A DNA stretch of 64,000 nt from Alkalimarinus coralli. GTDB taxonomy: Bacteria; Pseudomonadota; Gammaproteobacteria; Pseudomonadales; Oleiphilaceae. The stretch is from the NCBI RefSeq assembly GCF_023650515.1, contig NZ_CP096016.1, forward strand, positions 4,404,001 through 4,468,000. Direction: 5' to 3'. Of this stretch, positions 56,298-64,000 are shown one piece after another; position 1 is the stretch's first letter; each line of letters starts with the position of its first letter. A program made the position numbers and the translations under genes. The notes beneath the pieces are model-generated. The model ran no database searches. It had not been told where the DNA came from and was given only the letters and a program-made list of their open reading frames with translations.

Positions 56298-57912
56298 ACC
56301 GCTTACTGAGTTCTGCTGTATTTCTGGCAAGGCTGGATAGGTGATCCGCTGTATCACGTGTGCTTTCAGCTATTTTAACTGTTTGTTCCGTGAGTTCTGC
56401 TACTTCAGTAACGTTCTGCGTAATCTCCTCAGAGGTGCTGGTCTGCTCTTCTGCTGCCGTTGCAACCTGTTCGTTAAGAGAGGTAATCTCAGAAATGCTG
56501 CTCGATATCTGCTCCAACTTTTCGGCTGCCTGATTAAACAGCGTTGCGCTCTCTGTTGTGACTGAGCGGCTGCTGTCCATCACCGTCACCATATTCTTGG
56601 CGCTACTTTGAACACTATCAATAATAGCTTCAATTTCGGTTGTCGACTCCTGTGTCCGCTGGGCAAGCGTTCTTACTTCATCTGCCACGACCGCAAAGCC
56701 TCGACCTTGCTCACCGGCCCGTGCAGCTTCAATTGCTGCGTTGAGTGCGAGTAAGTTTGTTTGCTCCGCAATGCCTCGAATAACACCCAGAACGGCACCC
56801 ACATTGTTGGTCTGCTCGGCCAACTTGTTTACGGTTTCAACGTTGTCTTCAACCTGTTCTGCCAGCCGGTTAATAGAGCTTTGCGCCTGATGCATGGTAT
56901 CGAGCCCATCACTGGATGCGGTGTCTGCATCAACCGTGAGCCCGGCTGCTGTGCTGGCGTGGCTTGCAACTTCTTGTGCTGTTGCCGTCATCTCTTGCAT
57001 GGCTGCTGCAATCTGATCGGTTCTGGAGTGCCCTTGATGCGCATTTTCGGACACTGTTACGCACGCTTCAGTAAGTGTCTCGGACGCTTTGTTTGAGCCA
57101 TCTGTGGCTTCTTTAAGCTGAGCTGCGATGTCAGATAGAAAATCCTGAAGCTTTCTTGATGCGTCTGCGAGTGTACCTAGCTCATCCTGACGTCGGATAG
57201 AAATGTCATTATTGATATAACCATTACTAAGATTATCGATAACTCTAGCCAGCTCCTGGCTAGGTTTCACCAATGCGATATTAACGGTATAAAGGGATAT
57301 TCCTGCAAAAATCAAAATTGTTCCAAAGAGCAAGGTCGCTGCAATAACCGTTGCTGAGCCGACTTCAGCACCAATTTTCTCAGAGCGTGCAACGGCACTT
57401 TCCTGTATCGACTTAACGGCACTTGCCAGCAACTTGCTGGGCTCCCTATCGATACCCTTAACGGCCCTGTCACCTGCTGATACGTCAAAATTAGCTGATT
57501 TAAAATCCTCTAGCCCTGTTCTATAGTCCTGGCCCATTTGTTTGTGTGCGGTTAGAAATCGAGTGACCAAGTCAATCTCTTCCGGGTTGCTAAGTCTTTT
57601 GGCTAACGCCTCTCCCATGGACTGAATTTTGGCTTCCTGCTTTTCAAAGCGGCCCCAATATTTGTCGAGGTTACTTGGGTCTGAGCCACGAATAAGTACG
57701 TTCTTCCACTCTTGAACTTGCCCTTTAAACTCAGACAGCATGCCTGAGACCTGAATGGCATTGTAGTCGTCAACACTAATAACAGACTGATAGTCGGAGA
57801 TGCCAGAAGAAGCCTTGCTAAAGTAGAACAGGGCAGCAAATGCGATTACAAGACAACCCCCGCCAATAATGGCGAGCAGCTTGTTAAATATGCTCTTGTT
57901 AAGCCAACTCAT
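56287..57912 (-). CDS. Methyl-accepting chemotaxis protein
   Basis: 541 residues. Membrane helix 1 (about 10-30) and helix 2 (about 188-212) flank a periplasmic helical sensor with many charged residues, perhaps a four-helix-bundle type. A HAMP domain follows ([40 protein letters not shown]). The signalling tip [35 protein letters not shown] is intact. No CheR pentapeptide at the C-terminus. Ligand unknown. Its 3' end overlaps the convergent GT-C-like gene by 11 bases. Confidence 0.95.
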   Translation of the reverse strand: MSWLNKSIFNKLLAIIGGGCLVIAFAALFYFSKASSGISDYQSVISVDDYNAIQVSGMLSEFKGQVQEWKNVLIRGSDPSNLDKYWGRFEKQEAKIQSMGEALAKRLSNPEEIDLVTRFLTAHKQMGQDYRTGLEDFKSANFDVSAGDRAVKGIDREPSKLLASAVKSIQESAVARSEKIGAEVGSATVIAATLLFGTILIFAGISLYTVNIALVKPSQELARVIDNLSNGYINNDISIRRQDELGTLADASRKLQDFLSDIAAQLKEATDGSNKASETLTEACVTVSENAHQGHSRTDQIAAAMQEMTATAQEVASHASTAAGLTVDADTASSDGLDTMHQAQSSINRLAEQVEDNVETVNKLAEQTNNVGAVLGVIRGIAEQTNLLALNAAIEAARAGEQGRGFAVVADEVRTLAQRTQESTTEIEAIIDSVQSSAKNMVTVMDSSRSVTTESATLFNQAAEKLEQISSSISEITSLNEQVATAAEEQTSTSEEITQNVTEVAELTEQTVKIAESTRDTADHLSSLARNTAELSKRFKT

Positions 57913-58077
57913 AGTACCCTCTGTTTCCTAGATTATTGTTTTAAAAAGTATAGTTTAAAAATGGGCTAATGCATGTTTGGGGTGAAATAACCCACTGCCG
58001 GGGATATATGGTTTTAGGGCGTGGGTGAGGTGCTTTTTAGGACGTGGTTGCTGGGCTAGACGCTTGAAGGGGAGAGT

Positions 58078-59805
58078 TTATTCATTGAGCCACTTTTCCA
58101 GCCTACCGAGTACTTTTTTAACTTTATCGCTCTCTTTTAGCTCTTGGAGTTTTTGCTTAGCTTTGTCTTTTCGCTCAGGGTCTTCAGCCAGCAATAGGGC
58201 GCTAATCCCCATCTGTTTTATATTGATTGAGCAGTCCCCTTTACCATCGAGCTGTTTCGCGCAGGTTAGTGGCCACTCAACTGCAGTAAGCGCCCGAGGC
58301 AGTCTGCACAAGGCCCACTCTTCCTTGTTAATTTTTACATTCATGACAAGCTTAAGCATTTGTTCCTGTGACAGGTTCCCCTGACCATTGATCTCTGCGC
58401 CATCAAGTTCACTGTTAAAATAGGGGATGTTAAGGTGCCCATTCTCTTCACTAACCTTAACCGTCAAACGTCTAAAAGCTGTTGTTGTCGAGTCGGTTAC
58501 AACCACGCCTTTTACCTGAGTGCAGAGCTCTTTTTCCAAATTGAATAATTCGGTTTTCCCGTCACTGATCACCACTTCACCGTTTATGGTGTGATATTTG
58601 AGTTGATGACTTTCAAACGCGCCTTCTCCGCTGAGGCTGATATCTCCTTTGCCATATACCTGAGGGTTTTGTTTAAACGCTCGCAAAAGCTGCTCTATAT
58701 TTATGCTTTGTCCACCCAGGTTGAAGTGCCAGTGGTTTGAAGCAAGCTGGTAGCTTCCGTCAAGGTTGATGTCACCTCCTACTGCCTTTGCAGTTGCTTT
58801 GTTGATGAGGATCTCACTATCAGCAAAACGCCAATCAAGGTTGATATTTTTCAATGTTTGTTGGTGGCTGGTTAAGCTGTCTATTTGTAGTGTGTTCTCT
58901 CCTGGAATCATCATTAAGGCAATGAGGTCATAGCAGCTGGAACGGTTTAAGTTGTAAGGTTTCTCGAAGCACGCCAGTGGGATCGTCACCCGCTTGCTAT
59001 GGAGTTGATTGGTGATAGATGCGTTTTCACGCTGCCAAACAGAATGGCCAGACAAAGTCATATTTGGCGTTGATAGCTGCTTAAGCAGAAGTGATACCCT
59101 GTTCCCAGAGATGTCTAACTCACCATTAGCGGACGCAGAAAATGTGTCAGCTGAAAACCTGAGGTCAAAAAGATGCCTGCCTGCGCCAGTGTTGTTGGAG
59201 AGGTTTAGTGTGAAGTGGCTGTTCTTCAACAGGCCTGTGTTCGACGGGCTTGTTGAGTGATTGTCGTTTTTGGTGATCTCTCCGTCGACTTGATACCGGC
59301 CAGAGGCCAAATGTTTAATGTTGCCCTTAATATTTACTGCCTGTTTACCACCCTGACTACTGTGCGCTAGTGGTCGGTGAAGAAAAAAGTTGAATGCGCT
59401 GGGGCGTGCTCCCGACTCGTCAAAACTGACTGTTAGGTCGTCTAGCAGAATGTTCGTTGTTAGGTTGGAGATTGACGTGATTCGTTCGGCCTGTATGTGA
59501 GCGGGAGCGGCTTTTAGCAAAAGTAAGTCCAGCCCGCTAAACGAAATACTAACCCCTTCCAGCGCAACATCAGACTGAGTTGCAACAACTCGTTCGGCAA
59601 ACAGGCTTGGCCATGGTGAGAGATACCATTCAAGTTCGTCAATGATCTCCATCGGTTGCCCGGTTATTGCGGTTAAACGCTGTGAGATTTGTTGGCGATA
59701 GTCATCAGCAGGGAACAACAGCTTAACGATGGATAGCAATACGATGAAAGCCAGAAAGAGTATTAGGAGTAAATTCGATGCTCGTGAAGAGAGACTCTTG
59801 TCCAT
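58078..59805 (-). CDS. AsmA-family envelope protein
   Basis: 575 residues from MDKSLSSRASN at 59805 (the longer upstream frame is not family-like). One N-terminal membrane helix (about 12-32) is followed by long beta-rich AsmA-like stretches (PMEIIDELEWYLSPWPSLFAERV; QKLVM-type strands; the C-terminal block GDISLSGEGAFESHQLKYHTINGEVVISDGKTELF). AsmA proteins help lipid transport or assembly of the outer membrane. The C-terminus has a charged helix (PERKDKAKQKLQELKESDKVKKVL). Confidence 0.88.
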   Translation of the reverse strand: MDKSLSSRASNLLLILFLAFIVLLSIVKLLFPADDYRQQISQRLTAITGQPMEIIDELEWYLSPWPSLFAERVVATQSDVALEGVSISFSGLDLLLLKAAPAHIQAERITSISNLTTNILLDDLTVSFDESGARPSAFNFFLHRPLAHSSQGGKQAVNIKGNIKHLASGRYQVDGEITKNDNHSTSPSNTGLLKNSHFTLNLSNNTGAGRHLFDLRFSADTFSASANGELDISGNRVSLLLKQLSTPNMTLSGHSVWQRENASITNQLHSKRVTIPLACFEKPYNLNRSSCYDLIALMMIPGENTLQIDSLTSHQQTLKNINLDWRFADSEILINKATAKAVGGDINLDGSYQLASNHWHFNLGGQSINIEQLLRAFKQNPQVYGKGDISLSGEGAFESHQLKYHTINGEVVISDGKTELFNLEKELCTQVKGVVVTDSTTTAFRRLTVKVSEENGHLNIPYFNSELDGAEINGQGNLSQEQMLKLVMNVKINKEEWALCRLPRALTAVEWPLTCAKQLDGKGDCSINIKQMGISALLLAEDPERKDKAKQKLQELKESDKVKKVLGRLEKWLNE

Positions 59806-60263
59806 ATCACTACCGGATTCCGCATTGCGTGTTTTATTGATATCAGGGCTATAATTTCTACAGGTCGGGGCTATAATTTTGCTGTAGATTGAAGCGCCAA
59901 ACAATAGTAAACGAGCTAGAGCAATAGAGCTAGTTATCGTGCTTTAATTTAAATTTAAAACAGATTTTGATGGCATGATATAGCAAATTTGTGACGTTTT
60001 TCGACAAGTTGTTTATAGCGATGTGTGTAGATAATAAGCAGATCGCTTACGTCTTAGAGGCTAGACCTCAAACGGTAAAGAGAGAGTCAAATGGTCGTAA
60101 AAACATGCCGCAAACCCACACCAAACTTGACCCGGTTAAACCCTGATAAGAGTCGTGTTGGTGCAGGTGTTTAAGTTTTTGTTGCCGCGAACGTGGATGG
60201 TTACATTGCCACTCTGAATGACTGTGTGAACCGGCTTTAATCGCCCCTTTAGTCACCTGTTAC
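59806..60263. other. Non-coding stretch between the AsmA gene and the 248-aa gene
   Basis: About 460 bases. Two copies of GGGCTATAATTT (near 59849 and 59869) form a short direct repeat, which could be promoter elements of the AsmA gene. A 62-codon minus-strand frame (60068-60256) is compositionally odd and is not called. Nothing else is recognised. Confidence 0.45.
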
Positions 60264-61010
60264 CTAATTCATCGCCGCCAGCCGGGGTAAGCGGTGCCCT
60301 TCTCGGCTGAGATAGTAGGTCATCAGTACACCGCCGTTCATATCAATCTCTCGTGTATAAAACGCTTCAGTATCTGCAAACCCTGCTACGGCATTTATCT
60401 CGCTGAGAAATGCGGTTTCAGCCTCTTGATTGGCGTGTGCAATGTCAATGCGGCACATCGTTGCTCGACAGCTGAGATTCGCGAGCGAACTTTGACTAAA
60501 TAGTTCACTCTCTAGCGCCGAGTGAATAGCGTCCTCCGCTTGTGGGTACCAGCTTGTATCATCCTCCTGACGACTGAGTTCTCGCTCAAGGTGCCAGACA
60601 ATATTCTGCATCTGCTCTAACTCATTCTGCTTGGAATCAGCTGCTTCTGTGATTTGGTCGTCTGTTAATTGGTAGACAACATCTGCAACGCCCTGTTCCG
60701 TTCTGACTGTTACAGGCTCATCTACAACCGGCAAGGTGTTGCTCTCATGATGTTCAGTTTGGGGTTCTGAGCGCAGTTTTTGGCTCTCTTTAGAGACTGC
60801 TGGTGCAGCGTTTCGAGGTTGAGTTTCAGTATGTTTGATCGCATGGACGAGTTCTTCCAGCTTTTGGTTAATGGCTGCCATATCATTTTTGTACGTGTTT
60901 GCGCTAACGAACGGTTGGCTGTTATCTGTCTGACTTATTAATATCCAACTGATTAGCATGCCACTCGCGACCAGCGTCGCAGTGAGACAGTGATGGGGTT
61001 TAATGTTCAT
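60264..61010 (-). CDS. Membrane-anchored protein of unknown function (248 aa)
   Basis: 248 residues from MNIKPHHCLTATLV at 61010, with AGGAGG 5 bases upstream deciding the start. A signal anchor spans about residues 8-26. Then comes a charged helical part (KLEELVHAIKHTETQPR, DEVE-type stretches) and a globular C-terminal part with Cys-containing SNLSCRATMCRIDIAHAN-like segment and an acidic core. No family recognised. It may be an envelope accessory protein. Confidence 0.7.
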   Translation of the reverse strand: MNIKPHHCLTATLVASGMLISWILISQTDNSQPFVSANTYKNDMAAINQKLEELVHAIKHTETQPRNAAPAVSKESQKLRSEPQTEHHESNTLPVVDEPVTVRTEQGVADVVYQLTDDQITEAADSKQNELEQMQNIVWHLERELSRQEDDTSWYPQAEDAIHSALESELFSQSSLANLSCRATMCRIDIAHANQEAETAFLSEINAVAGFADTEAFYTREIDMNGGVLMTYYLSREGHRLPRLAAMN

Positions 61011-61140
61011 ATGGTCCTCCTGAATTGGCATCGGTAAGTGATGTTATTTTGTGTAGGGCGCGACAGCACCAGAAAAAGAGGGGGAGCTAACCTTGGCGCC
61101 AACACTGTTGATGCCCGTAAAGGTCTCGCTCCCTGTGAGA

Positions 61141-61632
61141 CTAGTTTTCATCCATGCGGTATGAAATCAGTCTGGATTTTGCACCATTGGTCGAGGGGGC
61201 TATTGCACACCAGAAATAGTAATGGCCACCATTAACATCCGATATTGGTGTGTAAGATAGCGTTTTGTAGCCGCTACCTGAGGCAGATTTATATTGTGAA
61301 TAGCCGTATGTGCCATAAATACTTCTGGCATTTAGCGTGCAGGCAGACGTAGACGAGCTGGCATTGTACAGCCTGACATAGGCATCATTGATGCCGCCAT
61401 AAATGCTGTCTCTTACGATAGGGCACTCCGCCGTTAAAGACCCGGTTGTTGAGTCATTTCTAAGCGCGCCACCACCCACAGACCCGACACCCAGTGATTT
61501 TTGGCAGGCAATGCCTGCAATCACCTTACCGTCTTCTGCATGGGCTGGCGTCAGCAATGCAGGTGCAAAGCACAATAAGGCTATCGCGAATAACGGGGTC
61601 ATCCACTCATTCATTTTATGATTGATCGACAT
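61141..61632 (-). CDS. Secreted small Cys-containing protein (163 aa), unknown function
   Basis: 163 residues with a signal peptide ending LLTPAHA near residue 32; AGGAAC lies 5 bases before the ATG. The mature protein is Ser/Gly/Tyr-rich (YGTYGYSQYKSASGSGYKTLSYTPI) with Cys in IACQKS, LTAECP, SACTLN and FWCAIA, allowing two disulfides. No family recognised. It is likely secreted or surface-exposed. It has its own promoter region upstream. Confidence 0.72.
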   Translation of the reverse strand: MSINHKMNEWMTPLFAIALLCFAPALLTPAHAEDGKVIAGIACQKSLGVGSVGGGALRNDSTTGSLTAECPIVRDSIYGGINDAYVRLYNASSSTSACTLNARSIYGTYGYSQYKSASGSGYKTLSYTPISDVNGGHYYFWCAIAPSTNGAKSRLISYRMDEN

Positions 61633-61938
61633 AACTTGTTCCTCAGTAAAGATAATTAATGTGTTTGTTGTAGCCTGTCAGGGCTAGCAAGGTAGGCTTT
61701 TGCACAGCATGTGCCAGAACAATGTGGCTTGTCTCAATGTTTCTATATTGCTGTTTTATAGGTAATAAAAATTATTCGAGACGAGGCCAGAGATTAATTT
61801 TGTTGGTGTCTTTTTAACAAAATTTAAGATTGTATTTGTCGTAGCAAACACTTTTCTAACGAGTCGTTGTGAGCTAGAGAATAAATATGGAGAGAGGGGC
61901 CCAATTGCATGGGCGTAAAGTACTGATACTTGAAGCGC
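61633..61938. promoter_or_regulatory. Upstream region of the secreted protein gene
   Basis: About 305 AT-rich bases between the secreted protein gene (minus) and the end of the AraC gene (minus). It must hold the promoter of the former. I see no named operator and no terminator clear enough to call. Confidence 0.4.
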
Positions 61939-62958
61939 TTAGGTGGGTAAGCGCAATGATTCCTGCATCAAGGGGGCAGCGCGGTATTCTCCAACGGTCA
62001 TTCCTGTTTGTTTTTTAAAAAATTGGCGGAAGCTATGTGCATTTACAAATCCTAACTCCGCAGAGATATCTTCCAGGTTGTTGTATCCTTGCTCAAAATG
62101 TTCTTTTGCGCGCTGGATGCGCACCGAATTTTTCAGCAAACTAAAGGTCAGCCCAAAGTCTTTCAGTTTGCGCTGCAAGGAGCGAGGGCTCATATGCATG
62201 TGTGAAGCAAGATCTTCAATACCAAAGTCTTCGTTATCCAACTGGGTACTTAACTGTACGCTCACTTCGGCGACGAAGTTTGATGAGTTCTTAGTCTTTT
62301 CTGCCGCTTTTTGCTGGAGTGCCAGGCTGGCTTCGCGGTCGTGAGTCTTGAAGGGGGCATATAACACGTCAGTCGATATAAAAATGGCATCGGTATCGCA
62401 GTCATGAATAACCGGACAGCCAAAGTATTCGTTATATTTATCATGGTGCGGGGTTATACCATGACGAAAATGAATTTTGATTGGCGTGAATTCCAGCCCG
62501 GTTACATCCCGCACTCGATGCAGGATGCAACTAAACAGTCCCTCCGCATAGAAATATTTGTCCCCGATGGGAAAGCCGTCCCGACTTTGGTATTTAATCG
62601 CCGCAACATCGCCTTGTTCAGATACTGCGAGGTCTACCGAGGGATGCAATATCCATTTATTAATTGAGAGTAGTTCTACCGCATTGTTCAAATTTTCGGC
62701 GGTATAGGCGAGTGTTAAGTAATCATCGATGGATTCCGGGATAAATGTTCTGGCAAAAATAATGGCTAAGTCGGTTCTGCCTGTACCTTTCTCCATCGCC
62801 TCCATCAATCGCTCGATGTCATCTGGTGTTACCCCTTGCTTTTTCACTAACTGTTCAAATAGCTGGATGTTCTTCGGTAAGTCTTTAAAAGATAGCCCGA
62901 CTGACATTGCCGACTCAATAATAAGTTTTACTACCTGCCATGGAAATTTTGGCGCCAT
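61939..62958 (-). CDS. AraC-family transcriptional regulator with N-terminal arabinose-binding-like domain
   Basis: 339 residues from MAPKFPWQVVKLIIESAMS at 62958 (AGAGGT 6 bases upstream; the GTG at 62976 is rejected). The N-terminal half (about 25-205) is the PF12625-type domain seen in OruR/ArgR-like and lipid-metabolism regulators. The C-terminal AraC HTH pair is complete (FGIEDLASHMHMSPRSLQRKLKDFG; LEDISAELGFVNAHSFRQFFKKQTGMTVGEYR). In this regulator class, neighbours are often fatty acid or hydrocarbon genes. The partial gene on its left strand side may be its target. Confidence 0.92.
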   Translation of the reverse strand: MAPKFPWQVVKLIIESAMSVGLSFKDLPKNIQLFEQLVKKQGVTPDDIERLMEAMEKGTGRTDLAIIFARTFIPESIDDYLTLAYTAENLNNAVELLSINKWILHPSVDLAVSEQGDVAAIKYQSRDGFPIGDKYFYAEGLFSCILHRVRDVTGLEFTPIKIHFRHGITPHHDKYNEYFGCPVIHDCDTDAIFISTDVLYAPFKTHDREASLALQQKAAEKTKNSSNFVAEVSVQLSTQLDNEDFGIEDLASHMHMSPRSLQRKLKDFGLTFSLLKNSVRIQRAKEHFEQGYNNLEDISAELGFVNAHSFRQFFKKQTGMTVGEYRAAPLMQESLRLPT

Positions 62959-63112
62959 TCTTATACCTCTGAGCACATCAGATGGCAGCCTGTTATTATT
63001 GTTTTCTTATCGCTTTGCGGTTTGATTACACCGACTGGCTGCCTAATAGTTGATTAAATTGGTCAACTATTATAGCCGTTCTAATGTAAAAAACCGTGCA
63101 CCTGTACATAAA
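62959..63112. promoter_or_regulatory. Promoter region of the AraC-type regulator
   Basis: A short stretch with imperfect repeats GTTGATTAAATTGGTCAACTATT (63050-63072, arms GTTGA/TCAAC) before the regulator gene. The partial gene ends at 63113 on the same strand, so this is its trailer too. Confidence 0.35.
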
Positions 63113-64000
63113 TCAAAACAAACCATTTCCGCGATCGATGTATTCGGTTCTTGCTCTTGGGGTTCCCTGTGTAGCGCTGAGTGTGTCCATCTCAAGCACC
63201 CCGGCAGGCACGTTTAAGAAAGCACCTTTGACGGTCTGCATGTAGGACTCTTCGGTATTGCCGGCTCTATAATTTTGATTCCACTCTAGCGGCCGAGTCT
63301 GAAACGATAGAAACATACCGTCAGCAGGCCCTGCCAGGTTACCATTCTCGTCTCTAGCGCCAACCCACAGCGACTGAAACTGGGTCAGCGGAAAGCAGAC
63401 ATCGGCCGCTGCGACCATGCAATTCTGAGCGGGTAGTTCAACCGCTGCCAGGCCCGTGTCGGCGCGCATGCTCTCACCGTTTTTGATACCTGTATACATT
63501 GCCCGGGCTTCATCAATTTCACCCACGAGTGATGAGGGGGATGTGTCTTCGCCATAGACTAAATCAGCACCGTTGACGACTTCAACTGATCCCAATAAAG
63601 GTGACAACGCTAACTGCGTGCATAAATCCTCGGCCAGCTCGCATGTTCCCAGCTGGTTTGCAACATAGTCTAGGTTTGTTCGAATCGTGCTATGTACAGC
63701 GCCGGTAAGACTCAGGATATTGCCAGACATCATCCCTTCTGCCTTACCGTAACCGATGCGCAAGCCGATGGGGGTTGGTTTACCGTCAATCTCTTCTAGT
63801 GCAAATTCAATATAGGGGTCAAGCATCCGGAAAGGAACAAGTTCTCCGTTCTTATAGGCAGAACCGTCCGGCTTCACCGGTTTGGGCATCAAAGGGTTCA
63901 ATGAATAGTAAGCTTCGTCATAGATATGCCCCATAGAAAAGTTCTCTATCAGGATGTCCGCTGCCTGAACCTCCCAGTCATTTCGTTTTTCATCCCAGCG
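63113..64000 (-). CDS. Partial exported/surface-type protein, C-terminal part only
   Basis: 295 codons are visible and the frame stays open to the window edge; the ATG at 63934 is internal, since 22 further sense codons precede it (ending ADILIENFS). The visible part is rich in small and polar residues, with strands such as TPIGLRIGYGKAEGMMSGN and SLWVGARDENGNLAGPADGMFLSFQTRPLEW. It has Cys pairs (GTCELAEDLCTQ; NCMVAAADVCF) that suit an exported, disulfide-bearing protein. No family recognised. Confidence 0.75.
   Translation of the reverse strand, partial: RWDEKRNDWEVQAADILIENFSMGHIYDEAYYSLNPLMPKPVKPDGSAYKNGELVPFRMLDPYIEFALEEIDGKPTPIGLRIGYGKAEGMMSGNILSLTGAVHSTIRTNLDYVANQLGTCELAEDLCTQLALSPLLGSVEVVNGADLVYGEDTSPSSLVGEIDEARAMYTGIKNGESMRADTGLAAVELPAQNCMVAAADVCFPLTQFQSLWVGARDENGNLAGPADGMFLSFQTRPLEWNQNYRAGNTEESYMQTVKGAFLNVPAGVLEMDTLSATQGTPRARTEYIDRGNGLF

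Noticed and set aside
60068-60256. 62-codon minus-strand frame rich in His, Gln and Ser
   Set aside because: No ribosome site, no homology pattern, and odd composition; likely chance.

Overview
The window is a chromosomal segment of a Gammaproteobacterium. The housekeeping genes rph, yicC, gmk, rpoZ, spoT, ridA, oxyR and recG occur in the order typical of Pseudomonas, Marinobacter and Oceanospirillales relatives. That placement is inferred from synteny and protein character; no rRNA or tRNA is present to confirm it.

Layout. (1) 1-9.5 kb: a microcin/bacteriocin-type secretion locus. It has a double-glycine leader peptide gene with three small membrane-protein genes behind it, divergent from an HlyD adaptor, a C39-peptidase ABC exporter and a TolC-like outer-membrane channel. 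A secreted M16 metallopeptidase lies on one side and a small lipoprotein on the other. (2) 9.5-11.4 kb: rph and yicC, divergent. (3) 11.4 to about 34 kb: an accessory island splitting yicC from gmk, which are neighbours in many relatives. It carries a HigB/HigA-type toxin-antitoxin pair, a membrane-protein gene with a homopolymer frameshift, two integrase remnants, a DUF4143 ATPase, two HipBA modules, a fadH/enoyl-CoA isomerase operon cut off from its TetR regulator by an IS110/IS1111 element, a Fic protein with its own operator array, and a Nudix + PLD-helicase-DUF3427-LexA-like gene pair whose helicase is split by an IS66 element with a clear 8-bp target duplication. (4) 34-45 kb: diguanylate cyclase, then gmk, rpoZ, spoT, ridA, an NAD-dependent epimerase, oxyR, recG and an HDOD protein. 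(5) 45-46.5 kb: a GIY-YIG gene between 30-bp inverted repeats and two small genes. (6) 46.7-56.3 kb: a locus headed by a Fur-box-like site, with a periplasmic helical-toroid protein, a small cytochrome b, a beta-propeller/six-haem cytochrome c fusion, an FAD oxidoreductase, an exported helical protein and a GT-C-like membrane protein. (7) 56.3-64 kb: chemoreceptor, AsmA protein, two exported proteins of unknown role, an AraC regulator and a partial gene running off the right edge.

The most unusual content is (a) the ancestral helicase that appears to have ended in a LexA-like self-cleaving domain (Ala-Gly site, GES-M serine and TVK lysine), now severed by IS66; (b) the complete class II microcin-like locus; (c) the beta-propeller/hexahaem cytochrome locus behind a Fur-like site; (d) the arrays of perfect palindromes in front of the Fic, DUF4143 and HipBA genes; and (e) an IS1111-type element with a long 3' non-coding end where a bridge RNA is expected.
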